Source of the DNA: DT-110 sp030148525
GTDB lineage: Bacteria; Bacteroidota; Bacteroidia; Chitinophagales; Saprospiraceae
NCBI GenBank assembly: GCA_965227445.1
Contig: OZ245751.1
Span: 620,001 to 684,000, forward strand
Direction of reading: 5' to 3'
Length of the DNA: 64,000 bases
Below, piece by piece: positions 25,301 through 32,694 of this stretch. Under the pieces are notes generated by a model that did not search any database, was not told the origin of the DNA, and saw only the letters and a list, made by a program, of their open reading frames with translations. Every line of letters begins with the position of its first letter. The first letter of the stretch is position 1. The position numbers and the translations under genes were made by a program.

Positions 25301-27715
25301 GAGGAATTGCTTATGAGTTGGGACGGGAAGTTCGTAGCGACCGCAGGTGCCGGAGACATTGATGTCTGGACTACGGATGGCGGATTAGTGTACACCTCCC
25401 GTGGCTCCGACTTAATCGGCATTTCCGGGAATAGCGTCTTTTTCCGGCAGGCAGGCAACGTATACGCTCGCAAGTTTCCGAATAACCAGACAGTAACCCA
25501 GTTTGATCCCAGCGGTACAGAATACCTCTTTGGCCGTGGATATAATCAACTATTCGCGCTGAATCCTGCAGGTACACACATTTTACGCTGGGGAACCACC
25601 AGCGATGCTTTTGACGAGATCGAGATCTGCTTAGCAACAGCCGCGGATACGGCCCTGTACCGGGAACACCGTGCCCGCCAATTTGCCTTTCACGGTCAGT
25701 TTGATGCCCTGGATGCGGAGGTGTTCCAATTAGATAGTGCCAGCATCAGCGACTCTCTGCGTCGCGCCCGTACGGCTAACATAGCGACGGTACTCTACAA
25801 CCGGGCCCTGCTGGCTTTGGAGCATGCCGATACGGCTTTAGCCTGTGAGTTGATCGACCGGGCGATTGGGGTGGACGGCTCGCGGACGCCGATCTACTTG
25901 CGGGCGCGGGAGATTTTTTGTGCGGAGGAAGAGGAATCGGATCAGGTAGTAACCACCATTACCGGAGAACTACGAAATATCCGAACCGGAGACCCGGTAG
26001 CCGGGGCTTTGGTAACTGCGGAAACGGGTTCGGTCGTGACAAATAGTTCCGGTCGATTTCGGCTGGAGTTGAGGGGATCCTTTACCGGCGCGGTTACGAC
26101 ACTGGTGTTCTCGGCTCCCGGTTTTCCGGACAAAACGTATGAGGTTTCGGACCTGGAAACCGGAGCTACCATTGATATTGGCTCATTACCCTGGGCTTCA
26201 TTACCGGAGGGGGCTGAGCTGGAGATTCGCGCCAAGGGTGATCAGTTTGGGTTGTGGCAAGATGGTAGTTGGGTCCTGGAACCCAAGTACACCGAGATCG
26301 AACGCGATGGTCGCACCGGCTACTTCCGGCTTTCGGGGACCACAGATGATGGCGAGCGGCGCGTAGGCATGGCCAATCCTCAGGGTCAGGTAGTTGTGCC
26401 CCTGGAATACCGGGCGATCCAATTCCCCAGTGCCGGTCTGATTGGTGCTCAGTCGCCGACGACATTTCTATGGGGTTATTTAAGTGCAGGCACCGGAGAT
26501 CGAGTGATTCAGTTTGGTTTCGATGAGGTTCAACCCTTCGATGACGTGGTCGCTTCCGTAACATCCTCCGGTTCTTCTTTTTTGATCGATCGGGACGGGC
26601 TGTGCATAGAGGATTGCCCGGATGACTATTTGCAGAGTGTAATTGAGGCTTATCTACAGGGGAATTATGGCGATATGTCCTCTTTACGCACACATTTATT
26701 GAACCACCCCCAGCTGGATCGCATGCTGACCTTGGCCATGAATGATGACTTTCTGGGCGACTTCGATCAAATCCCGGAAACCCTCGATGAGGACCAGCGC
26801 CTTGCCCTGGATCGCCTGGAAGAACTCTTCTACGAAAGCAGCGGATTGGATGCACCTACGGTGGCTAAATACCAGGAGCTATTCCGTCTGATGCGAAATG
26901 CCGGCAAGGTCCAGGATATGAGCGGAGAGTTACCACCACCCATCGCGGATATACTACCCGAAATGGTGGAGGTGCCGGGGGGCACGTTTGTGATGGGGTG
27001 TGTGGATGGGAGGGATACTCCTTGTGAAGACAATGAGCTACCTCCGCATCAGGTGACCCTGAGTGGTTTTGCGATGAGTAAATACGAAATTACCAATCGG
27101 CAGTATGCGACGTTTTTGAATATGGCGAGTAATGTACCGGATGACCTTAGTGCTTGGTACCAAATTGGTGATCGAGTCAACGCCCGGATTGAAAAAAATG
27201 GGGATCGTTACATAGTTCAGGCAGGATTTGAAAATCATCCGGTTACTTTAGTTTCCTGGACTGGGGCCAGAGCTTTCGCACGTTGGTTGAGTCAGGAAAC
27301 AGGAAATACCTACCGTCTACCGACGGAAGCAGAGTGGGAATATGCAGCCCGGGGAGGTGAAAAGGGGGCAACGGAGCAATTTAAATTTTCAGGCAGCAAT
27401 AATTTAAATGAAGTTGGTTGGTGGAGTGAGAATAGTAAGCTTAGTACTCACCCCGTTGGGCAGAAGCAACCCAACCTATTGGGGTTGTACGATATGAGTG
27501 GAAATGTTTGGGAGTGGTGTAGTGATTTGTACGGACTCTATCAGCAAGGCAGTAGTCAAAACCCAATTGGTGCAACTGAAAGCCAATTCAGGGTAAACCG
27601 GGGAGGTGGCTGGGAATCAGTGGACGATTATTGCCGAATGGCCTTTCGAAACACAACCTACCCCTCTCAAACCGGTACTCATTTGGGTTTTAGGCTGGTG
27701 CGCAGTCCGATGTAG
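22373..27715 (+). CDS. Giant three-pass membrane protein: vWA-like domain inside, propeller-like, WG-like and FGE-sulfatase domains outside
   Basis: 1780 residues. Order: N-terminal helical domain (1-90) like that of CoxE/vWA proteins of MoxR pairs; TM1 (about 95-117); beta-rich loop (120-285); TM2 (about 286-303) followed by WREERRRK; vWA-like domain (about 380-520); helical region to 740; TM3 (about 743-760); propeller-like repeats (775-1090); TPR-like helices (1130-1180); carboxypeptidase-regulatory-like Ig domain (about 1195-1265); WG-like repeats (1280-1410); and a C-terminal formylglycine-generating-enzyme-fold domain (about 1528-1780) with VEVPGGTFVMG, YRLPTEAEWEYAARGG and SGNVWEWCSD. 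The positive-inside rule puts the vWA part in the cytoplasm with MoxR and the C-terminal 1000 residues outside. The MIDAS is degenerate (DRQSGRS). A transmembrane sensor or pore-linked scaffold of the operon is the best inference. Confidence 0.8.
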   Translation: MTNTSRTYELLTAFLYALEAEGYRMGTGTHLQLQELLQRLPDDPADEVLRDSIIPLLATNEQEQELFRTLFRRAQNQLASKHEAYRAPAAGKSSWSIWQILFFTLLAAILAVIGYLGRSILDPRLEPVVQHLTLEPGDVSEAIAPDSSALEGLSAPVVFQLPQKKEAVLPRFLQFELVDEGGRVQFVAPDTAITDTLELVLRGEGRRFRTIYLIATVEATLETGEEVPEVQAQLDTPIVSTDPLEPVAPVFRPRELPYASDIRSLEYTQPTGFSAFLARNIGWLRWVYIFLGAQLVMLWARWREERRRKLVTTPEERTNPPYVWNIELPDLAGAISLGDGIQRVLTRLRRRAYDEREKLDMPATIRATVRRGGMVDFQYQPLTRPPEYVLLIDRQSGRSHRAALFDYLFSAFRQQDVLVERFFFQGDIRACTNELHPEGIGLRELHHRYPGARLLIIGDGYRLLNVRTGKVNTWASRLLGNWKEYALLTPRPPGAWGRRERLLRQQLPVVPATLQSLTFLLEQWSAKDEADFDQWSAYVQDVQREPIVLEGDLMSTLEKHYDPAMLQWIAGCAIYPELHWDLTLLIGRTLSTPERSLLTLDSVQGLLRLPWYSEGKMPEAARLVLLDWLQSAYPETETRLREVIHEQFQKMEPPADSVAYEPYRLQMAFNEWRITRDRKRKQELEREMEQLLDQGQEADMVMVRYLEGEPGPLDLVLPDRFKKYVYKGGYRELGSRESQRDLRWASMLWLALSIGSFWVNPQVDDCGGQTRSYLVPTITRAVDSVELPNYSNSRYELLGVSQLDSSLILGSGQEIVRYYLPNDVVTPLGMPNRAVQAMAFPAVGTNGGNGPVQYAMLIIQDGQLIGLSSDGQGGFQSTTLSGAGTVRDVSNYTSRMIPLAYEDGRLVVRNESGIESMIANHPGIEHVASPYFFANRFASAASDSSLVFWEPGQRSVGGAQVATLEETQRIQLPYQAEELLMSWDGKFVATAGAGDIDVWTTDGGLVYTSRGSDLIGISGNSVFFRQAGNVYARKFPNNQTVTQFDPSGTEYLFGRGYNQLFALNPAGTHILRWGTTSDAFDEIEICLATAADTALYREHRARQFAFHGQFDALDAEVFQLDSASISDSLRRARTANIATVLYNRALLALEHADTALACELIDRAIGVDGSRTPIYLRAREIFCAEEEESDQVVTTITGELRNIRTGDPVAGALVTAETGSVVTNSSGRFRLELRGSFTGAVTTLVFSAPGFPDKTYEVSDLETGATIDIGSLPWASLPEGAELEIRAKGDQFGLWQDGSWVLEPKYTEIERDGRTGYFRLSGTTDDGERRVGMANPQGQVVVPLEYRAIQFPSAGLIGAQSPTTFLWGYLSAGTGDRVIQFGFDEVQPFDDVVASVTSSGSSFLIDRDGLCIEDCPDDYLQSVIEAYLQGNYGDMSSLRTHLLNHPQLDRMLTLAMNDDFLGDFDQIPETLDEDQRLALDRLEELFYESSGLDAPTVAKYQELFRLMRNAGKVQDMSGELPPPIADILPEMVEVPGGTFVMGCVDGRDTPCEDNELPPHQVTLSGFAMSKYEITNRQYATFLNMASNVPDDLSAWYQIGDRVNARIEKNGDRYIVQAGFENHPVTLVSWTGARAFARWLSQETGNTYRLPTEAEWEYAARGGEKGATEQFKFSGSNNLNEVGWWSENSKLSTHPVGQKQPNLLGLYDMSGNVWEWCSDLYGLYQQGSSQNPIGATESQFRVNRGGGWESVDDYCRMAFRNTTYPSQTGTHLGFRLVRSPM

Positions 27716-27985
27716 TTTATTTCGGGGGGGTACCCTCAACCCTAGCCCTTCTCCCGGAGGGTGCCTTAAGCTGAAGTGCATCGCTTTGCTCTTTTCAGAA
27801 AGGGAGATTTGGAGATAGGGAGAATTGGGGATTACCCTCACCCCCTGGCCTGTGAAACAGCTCAAGCTCTTGCATCGCATGATTCCACATGGGTAAGACC
27901 CTTTTTACAGTGGTGCTGCGGTTCAAGGATCATTTTTTTCAATTTTAACTAGAGTTTTTTGTTAAAGCACGGAGAGGACGAACTC

Positions 27986-28148
27986 GGTAGCGCCGCGGTT
28001 CAAGATTATTTCTTTCAAAGAAAATGCAATCTTATATTCCGTACCTAACGGCACGGTTTTTTCTTATCCGATCATAATTTCTACCCATATCTGGTCCCTA
28101 ACGGGACCCCCTGCAGAAGCCCCTTTAGGGGCTGAATATGGGTAGAAA
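27986..28148 (-). repeat. Dispersed repeat family A, copy 1
   Basis: About 160 bp that recurs in opposite orientation at 50369-50532 with few differences. It contains three short palindromes: CGTACCTAACGGCACG, GGTCCCTAACGGGACC and AGCCCCTTTAGGGGCT, flanked by CTACCCATAT and ATATGGGTAG. There is no coding capacity. It occupies the gap between the giant gene and the MFS gene (27716-28367), which has no gene. Confidence 0.85.
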
Positions 28149-28175
28149 CTTCACCCTTGGCAGAATGGGGGAATG

Positions 28176-28210
28176 GGGGATAAGGAGATAAGGAGATAAG
28201 GAGATAAGGG
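28176..28210. repeat. Octamer tandem GGAGATAA
   Basis: Three perfect 8-bp units plus a partial GGGGATAA before them. A similar purine-rich simple repeat, with a 16-bp unit, accompanies repeat family A at 50565-50606. Confidence 0.8.
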
Positions 28211-28301
28211 GAATTTCTCGAGATACATTTGTGGATGCAGAAACAATGATTTATCGCGTCCACCGTACATTGGAATTAATGGACGAGGTAAAACAGGCAA
28301 T

Positions 28302-28373
28302 GGTCAGTGCTCAGTGCTAAATATTCAATTGAGCACTGAGCACCGAGCACTGAAAACCGAGTACCGATCACTT
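28302..28373. repeat. Heptamer tract GAGCACT with inverted TCAGTGC arm
   Basis: TCAGTGC twice, a 13-nt AT-rich spacer, then six heptamers of GAGCACT/GAGTACC type (28331-28372). The arms are complementary and form a hairpin between two convergent genes, a plausible terminator. The last heptamers overlap the end of the MFS reading frame. Related to 19678-19764. Confidence 0.75.
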
Positions 28374-29546
28374 AGCATCCAACGCCACCACCTTACGGCT
28401 CGCCCGCACCAATCCGACCACGTACACCACCGAGATGCACAGCGAAAACGCCCCCGCCAGCATATGCGCCTGCTGCAGATTTACAAAGTTCAGCATGGGT
28501 TGAAAGGCGATGGGAGAAAAGAACTGCCCCAGAAAAACAGCGCCCGTCATGCCGCTCATGATGCGACCCCGGTTTTTAGGGTTGCTCTGAGTGAGCAGAC
28601 AAAGAGAGGTGTTAGGCATGAGCAGTCCCGCACCGAGTCCGGCCAGGGCGGTCGAGAGGGCTGCGGTCAGTACGGTGCCGGAGAGGCCGATGAGGAAAAA
28701 CCCCAACGCGATACAGCTAAACAGAATAGCGTAGATCTGATTGAAGTACAAGCGTGATTTGACCCGATTGTAAAAGAAGGAAGCCGTTGCGGCCAGGAAA
28801 GTACCACCGATCAGCCCCGCACTGATCTCCAGCCCCTGATCTGCGCCCAGGCTGCGCATCAGGAAGGGCGATTGGACCGGAATGACGTAAAAGAGGATCA
28901 TGCCCAAAAAGATGGTCAGGTAAACCGGCCAAAGTGTTTCGTAGGGGATTTTGCCCGAAGTGGGTGCTGCTGCCGGATCTTCTTCCTCCCTGGACGGCTC
29001 AAATAATACTTTTGCCGATAAGGCTAAAACCAGAATGGACGACAGATACACCCCAAATGGATACCGCCAGCTGATATCGGCCAGGAGGCCGGCTGCCGTA
29101 ACGAAAATAGTACCCCCGAAAGCCATGAAAGCACCTTGTATACCCAGGAAATTAGACCGCTCGGCCCCCTCCAGGTAATCGCCCACCAAAGCGGTAGCGC
29201 CCGTCATCGAAAAAGCCACCGCAATACCCAGGACCGCCCGACCGGCCAGGATGGCGTAGATGTTGTCCAGCACTAAGCCCGAGCCACCCGCGATGGCGTA
29301 AACCACCATACTGATCAACAGCAAGCGTACCTTACCGAAGCGGTCGAGCGCATAGCCGGCAAATGGCGAGGTGATCGCAATAAACAGGGCGGGCATGGTG
29401 AGGATCAACTTGGTCAGCAGATCACTATTGGGAATATCCGCAAAGTGATCGGAGATCATCGGCAGGGCCGGCGCGATAATCGCTCCAGCCATCACCGTCA
29501 GGGAACTGATGAGGAGTAGGGTTAGCTTTAGTAGGCGCATGTGCAT
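28368..29546 (-). CDS. MFS transporter (drug-efflux-like)
   Basis: 392 residues with about 12 hydrophobic helices and the MFS loop motif between helices 2 and 3 (GYALDRFGKVRLLL). An early SGLVLDNIYAILAGRAVLG block resembles the DHA1 drug-proton antiporter group. It is likely an inner-membrane exporter of small molecules; the substrate is not readable. It lies downstream of a MarR gene in the same orientation, 161 bp away across an AT-rich palindrome, so local control by MarR is plausible but co-transcription uncertain. Confidence 0.87.
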   Translation of the reverse strand: MHMRLLKLTLLLISSLTVMAGAIIAPALPMISDHFADIPNSDLLTKLILTMPALFIAITSPFAGYALDRFGKVRLLLISMVVYAIAGGSGLVLDNIYAILAGRAVLGIAVAFSMTGATALVGDYLEGAERSNFLGIQGAFMAFGGTIFVTAAGLLADISWRYPFGVYLSSILVLALSAKVLFEPSREEEDPAAAPTSGKIPYETLWPVYLTIFLGMILFYVIPVQSPFLMRSLGADQGLEISAGLIGGTFLAATASFFYNRVKSRLYFNQIYAILFSCIALGFFLIGLSGTVLTAALSTALAGLGAGLLMPNTSLCLLTQSNPKNRGRIMSGMTGAVFLGQFFSPIAFQPMLNFVNLQQAHMLAGAFSLCISVVYVVGLVRASRKVVALDAK

Positions 29547-29616
29547 TTGTTGGGTACCCAGTAATAAGGTCGAAGTGCGCCAAGAAGTTCAATATCCGTA
29601 AAGCAACCGGGGAGGG

Positions 29617-29706
29617 TTTGTAATTTTTAATTTTTAGTGTTTAATTTTTAATTATGCGTAATCAATTAAAAATTAAACACTAATAATTAAAAATTAATAA
29701 TTAAAA
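29617..29706. repeat. AT-rich palindrome built of heptamers, copy 2
   Basis: Left arm is five heptamers of TTTTTAA type with TTTTTAG and TGTTTAA in the middle; right arm is seven heptamers of AATTAAA type with CACTAAT. It matches the palindrome at 15091-15162, including the AGTGTTTAA/TTAAACACT pair, with extra heptamers on the right. It sits between the MarR and MFS genes. Confidence 0.8.
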
Positions 29707-29707
29707 A

Positions 29708-30154
29708 TTACCCTTTCACCAGATTGTCGGTGATCTTCTTCAGGGTCTCCAGGCAGCTCACCCATTCCCGTACGCCAATGTCCTTGCTTGCCTGACGGAG
29801 CAGGTCCAGTGCACAGCGCCGCAACGGTTTTTGCAAGGCTTTTCCGGCTTCGGTGAGGTGGATACGTTTACGCCGTTTGTCAACCGCTCCGGCAATACGT
29901 TCTAAATAGCCTTTCTGTTCCATAGTATGCAGCAGGCGGGTGAGACTCGACTTATCCTTATACAAACGGTCGGCAATGGTTTGCTGTGATAACCCGTCTT
30001 CGTCCCACAGCACATTAAGCACCAGCCACATATCGTGGGTGAGCTCGTACCCCTGCTCATTGAATGAGCGGACCAGCCCAAGTACGAATTGGTTACCGGC
30101 CACGTGCGTCAGGAAGCCTATCGAATCTTCTCTACGGTAGTTCGGATCGGACAT
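29708..30154 (-). CDS. MarR family transcriptional regulator
   Basis: 148 residues from the ATG at 30154 (MSDPNYRRED); an ATG at 30208 adds 18 residues and remains possible. Winged helix-turn-helix of MarR type: LSQQTIADRLYKDKSSLTRL, then the wing DKRRKRIHLTEAGKAL. MarR dimers repress efflux or stress genes and release DNA on binding small phenolic or oxidising ligands. The adjacent MFS gene is the natural target. Confidence 0.88.
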   Translation of the reverse strand: MSDPNYRREDSIGFLTHVAGNQFVLGLVRSFNEQGYELTHDMWLVLNVLWDEDGLSQQTIADRLYKDKSSLTRLLHTMEQKGYLERIAGAVDKRRKRIHLTEAGKALQKPLRRCALDLLRQASKDIGVREWVSCLETLKKITDNLVKG

Positions 30155-30271
30155 AATGTTGGTATTGTAGTGGTCGTTGAGGTTGCCAACAATATATATC
30201 TTTTTCATCGATTTATGTTGGTTGGGGGTGAGTGCAGTGTTTTACTCTTGGTTGAGGACTGCTGCTCAGGC

Positions 30272-30396
30272 TTGATCAAAACCCACCCACTAACTCCCTC
30301 CCTTTGCGAAGGGAGGGAGAACCGATCATCGTTTTATGGAGACTCCCCCTTCCATTCCCAAAGGGAAGGGGGCAGGGGGGTTGGGTTTTGGATCAA
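30272..30396. repeat. Nested double-hairpin element (125 bp)
   Basis: Ends are inverted repeats (TTGATCAAAACCC and GGGTTTTGGATCAA). Inside are two hairpins, CTCCCTCCC/GGGAGGGAG and CCCCTTCC/GGAAGGGG, giving a three-way structure. It has no coding capacity. Form is that of a REP/BIME- or MITE-like element. With the operators it fills the 384-bp gap 30155-30538, which has no gene. Confidence 0.7.
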
Positions 30397-30446
30397 GAAT
30401 TTGCGCAGTCCAAAACCGGGCTACAGGGCCCCGCAACTAAGTTATC

Positions 30447-30502
30447 AACTAAAAAAATAGTTCAAAAACTAATTGAATAGTTGACAAACTAAAAAAGTAG
30501 TT
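30447..30502. promoter_or_regulatory. Three BlaI-type operators, AACTA-N6-TAGTT, 20-bp period
   Basis: Identical half-sites at 30447-30462, 30467-30482 and 30487-30502, each 16 bp and spaced by exactly 4 bp. Centres are 20 bp apart, close to two helical turns, so dimers would sit on one face of the DNA. They lie directly before the blaI-like gene and overlap its probable promoter. This is the expected place for autorepression by that protein; binding is inferred. Confidence 0.75.
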
Positions 30503-30511
30503 GTATACTTG
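30481..30511 (+). promoter_or_regulatory. Probable promoter of the BlaI/BlaR1 operon
   Basis: TTG (30481-30483) and TATACTTG (30504-30511) with a 20-bp spacer resemble the phylum's TTTG and TAnnTTTG boxes. The third operator lies wholly inside the spacer and the second overlaps the -33 region, which would block polymerase when bound. Confidence 0.5.
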
Positions 30512-30538
30512 CATTGTACTTACACGAAAACCATACAC

Positions 30539-30901
30539 ATGGCTACACTGACCAATAAAGAAGAAGAGATCATGCGCGTGCTCTGGCACCTCGAAAAAGC
30601 CTTTGTTAAGGAGATACTCGACGAGTTGCCCGAGCCCAAGCCGCATTACAACACGGTATCCACCGTCATTCGTAAACTGGAAGAAAAGGGACACGTAGGC
30701 TACGAATCCTTCGGGAAGACCCACCGCTACTATCCCTTACTAAAGAAAGAAGACTACCGGGAAGAGATCGTCGAGGGAACCGTCGAGCAGTACTTCGATA
30801 ACTCTTTCAAGGATATGGTTGCCCATTACGCGAAATCGGAACGTATCTCTCCGGAGGAGCTACAGGACATCATCAAAATGATCGAAAAGAATAGTAAGTA
30901 A
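30539..30901 (+). CDS. BlaI/MecI-type transcriptional repressor
   Basis: 120 residues from the ATG at 30539 (MATLTNKEEEIM). Penicillinase-repressor winged helix: EEIMRVLWHLEKAFVKEILD and YNTVSTVIRKLEEKGHVGYE. A C-terminal dimerisation helix follows. Such repressors are cleaved or released when a partner BlaR1 metalloprotease senses its signal. The stop overlaps the start of the BlaR1-type gene (TAATG). Three operators stand upstream. No beta-lactamase gene is adjacent, so the signal may not be a beta-lactam. Confidence 0.92.
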   Translation: MATLTNKEEEIMRVLWHLEKAFVKEILDELPEPKPHYNTVSTVIRKLEEKGHVGYESFGKTHRYYPLLKKEDYREEIVEGTVEQYFDNSFKDMVAHYAKSERISPEELQDIIKMIEKNSK

Positions 30902-32577
30902 TGGTCTACCTCATCCTTTCCTTCAACCTCGTTCTGGCCATCCTGGTGGCTATTTACTGGCTGTTTTTTCGGGACGGGCACGCCTTTCGGTTTAACCGGC
31001 ATTTGCTGCTGGCGTTGCCACTGCTGGCACTTTTGCTGCCCCAGATACCCCGCCCGGTAGAGATGGTACAGCGCTCGGTCACGGACCGGGTACAGGAACA
31101 GATTCCCTTTGCTGCTAACCCCTTTATGGAGGATGAGGCTTCCGCCAAAAATGATACCGAAACAGCCCCGGCGGCAAACGATACAGCTATAACCCAATTT
31201 GCTTTGCCCCAGTGGCTGCAAACCCTGACCTGGGCTAAGGTACTATTGAGCTTATACCTGGCCGGCGTGGTCCTGTTTTTCGGACGACACCTGCGGCAGT
31301 GGTGGCAACTCATCCGCGTGCTGCGCCGGTCCGAGCGATTACCCAGTTCGGCCTATCGCCTGGTGCGTGCGCCCGGAATTAAAGAGCCTTTCTCTTTCTT
31401 CCAGTGGATCGTGTTGCCCAAACAAGAATATCGATATACCGACTACCAGCAGATACTGGAACACGAACTGGTGCACGTGCGTCAACGCCACAGTTGGGAC
31501 ATTATGCTGGGCGAATGGTTGCAGATTCTCTGCTGGTTCAATCCCGCAGTGAAGACTTATCGCTCGCTGGTCCGCAACAACCTGGAATACCTGGTCGATG
31601 ATACCCTGCTGCACCAGGGCGTCGATCAGCGCACCTACCAGTACAGCCTGCTCAGTGTCAGCCTCGGCGGACAGGCCATGTCGATGGCTACCAATTACAA
31701 CCACTCATTTATCAAAAAACGCATACAAATGATGAATACCACTAAAATCAAGCGGATGCCATTCTGGAAAGGCGGTCTGATCCTGCTTCAGGTACTGGCG
31801 ATACTGCAGCTGTTCGGCCAGGGTCTGCCACCCATCACCAAAGGCATGCACATTATCCTGATCGGCGATGGCGCTACCCCCGACGAGCTTTTTGCCGTAA
31901 GGCAGGAAATAGCCGATGTCTCTGACGATATGAGTTTCGACGTGTCCAATGTGAATTACAATCCCGATGGTTCTTTTCAGAGTATTGCCATGGAGATAGA
32001 TATGCCCAAGGCGTCGGGAAGTAATGATTACAGTCAGGGTGAGACACCCGGGCTGCCTTATGCACCCTTATTTGCGGGACTCCGTGGTGATGGTCAGGTA
32101 TCTTTCGGAACACTTGATCCCGACAAGCTGGATAAAATAATTGAGCTGTACGATGATCTGCATATCCATACGGCCGGATTGGATGGTTCGAAGGCCCATT
32201 TGCAGGCTATACGACCACAAATCGAGGAATTGAATACGGTCCGGAAAGCCTTCATGAACGAACGACGAAAAAACGAAGGCTCGCCATTTAGCACCAGTAT
32301 GACCTTTACCGTGTCCGAGGATCAGGCTGCTTCAACCGAGTACAGCGAAGGAATGATACAACTTATTTCCTCCAGGTTGGAAGGTGCCTCTTTCCCGGTA
32401 ACCTACTATCTAGACGGTATACCATCTGATATTTCGGTTGAGGATCTGGACTTCACCAACGTGAAAAAAATAGAAATCCGCACCGAAGGGGTCACCAAAG
32501 ATGTAAACGGCGAAGAAGTCAAAGAAGGGGAAGTAAAGGTGCTGATTACCCGTAAACCCGGTACTTCCAGAAATTAA
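30901..32577 (+). CDS. BlaR1-type membrane metalloprotease (peptidase M56)
   Basis: 558 residues. N-terminal membrane helices (about 3-20, 34-48 and 110-128) surround a gluzincin-type zinc protease with HELVH in the LEHELVHVRQRHSWD segment and the conserved WFNP after it. A further helix at about 293-310 precedes a ~250-residue extracytoplasmic part ending in a strand-rich domain (VTYYLDGIPSDISVEDLDF), which resembles the TonB-plug-like tail of Bacteroidota M56 proteins. It should sense an envelope signal and inactivate the BlaI-type repressor encoded just before it. No penicillin-binding sensor motif is visible. Confidence 0.88.
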   Translation: MVYLILSFNLVLAILVAIYWLFFRDGHAFRFNRHLLLALPLLALLLPQIPRPVEMVQRSVTDRVQEQIPFAANPFMEDEASAKNDTETAPAANDTAITQFALPQWLQTLTWAKVLLSLYLAGVVLFFGRHLRQWWQLIRVLRRSERLPSSAYRLVRAPGIKEPFSFFQWIVLPKQEYRYTDYQQILEHELVHVRQRHSWDIMLGEWLQILCWFNPAVKTYRSLVRNNLEYLVDDTLLHQGVDQRTYQYSLLSVSLGGQAMSMATNYNHSFIKKRIQMMNTTKIKRMPFWKGGLILLQVLAILQLFGQGLPPITKGMHIILIGDGATPDELFAVRQEIADVSDDMSFDVSNVNYNPDGSFQSIAMEIDMPKASGSNDYSQGETPGLPYAPLFAGLRGDGQVSFGTLDPDKLDKIIELYDDLHIHTAGLDGSKAHLQAIRPQIEELNTVRKAFMNERRKNEGSPFSTSMTFTVSEDQAASTEYSEGMIQLISSRLEGASFPVTYYLDGIPSDISVEDLDFTNVKKIEIRTEGVTKDVNGEEVKEGEVKVLITRKPGTSRN

Positions 32578-32694
32578 AGACCAAGCTCAGCTCTGAACCA
32601 AGAGCCTGATTCCAACTATCACTAAGTCTGATACAATTAATCGGCTACTCAAGTAGCCCTGAAATAATACTGTCAACTATCAAAATCCAATATC

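Noticed and set aside
26955..27715. Diversity-generating retroelement target in the FGE-fold domain
   Set aside because: The fold is the usual target type, but there is no reverse transcriptase gene and no template repeat of the C-terminus anywhere in the window.
30539..32577. Beta-lactam resistance locus
   Set aside because: The BlaI/M56 pair is real, but no beta-lactamase or penicillin-binding protein is next to it and the M56 sensor part lacks penicillin-binding motifs.
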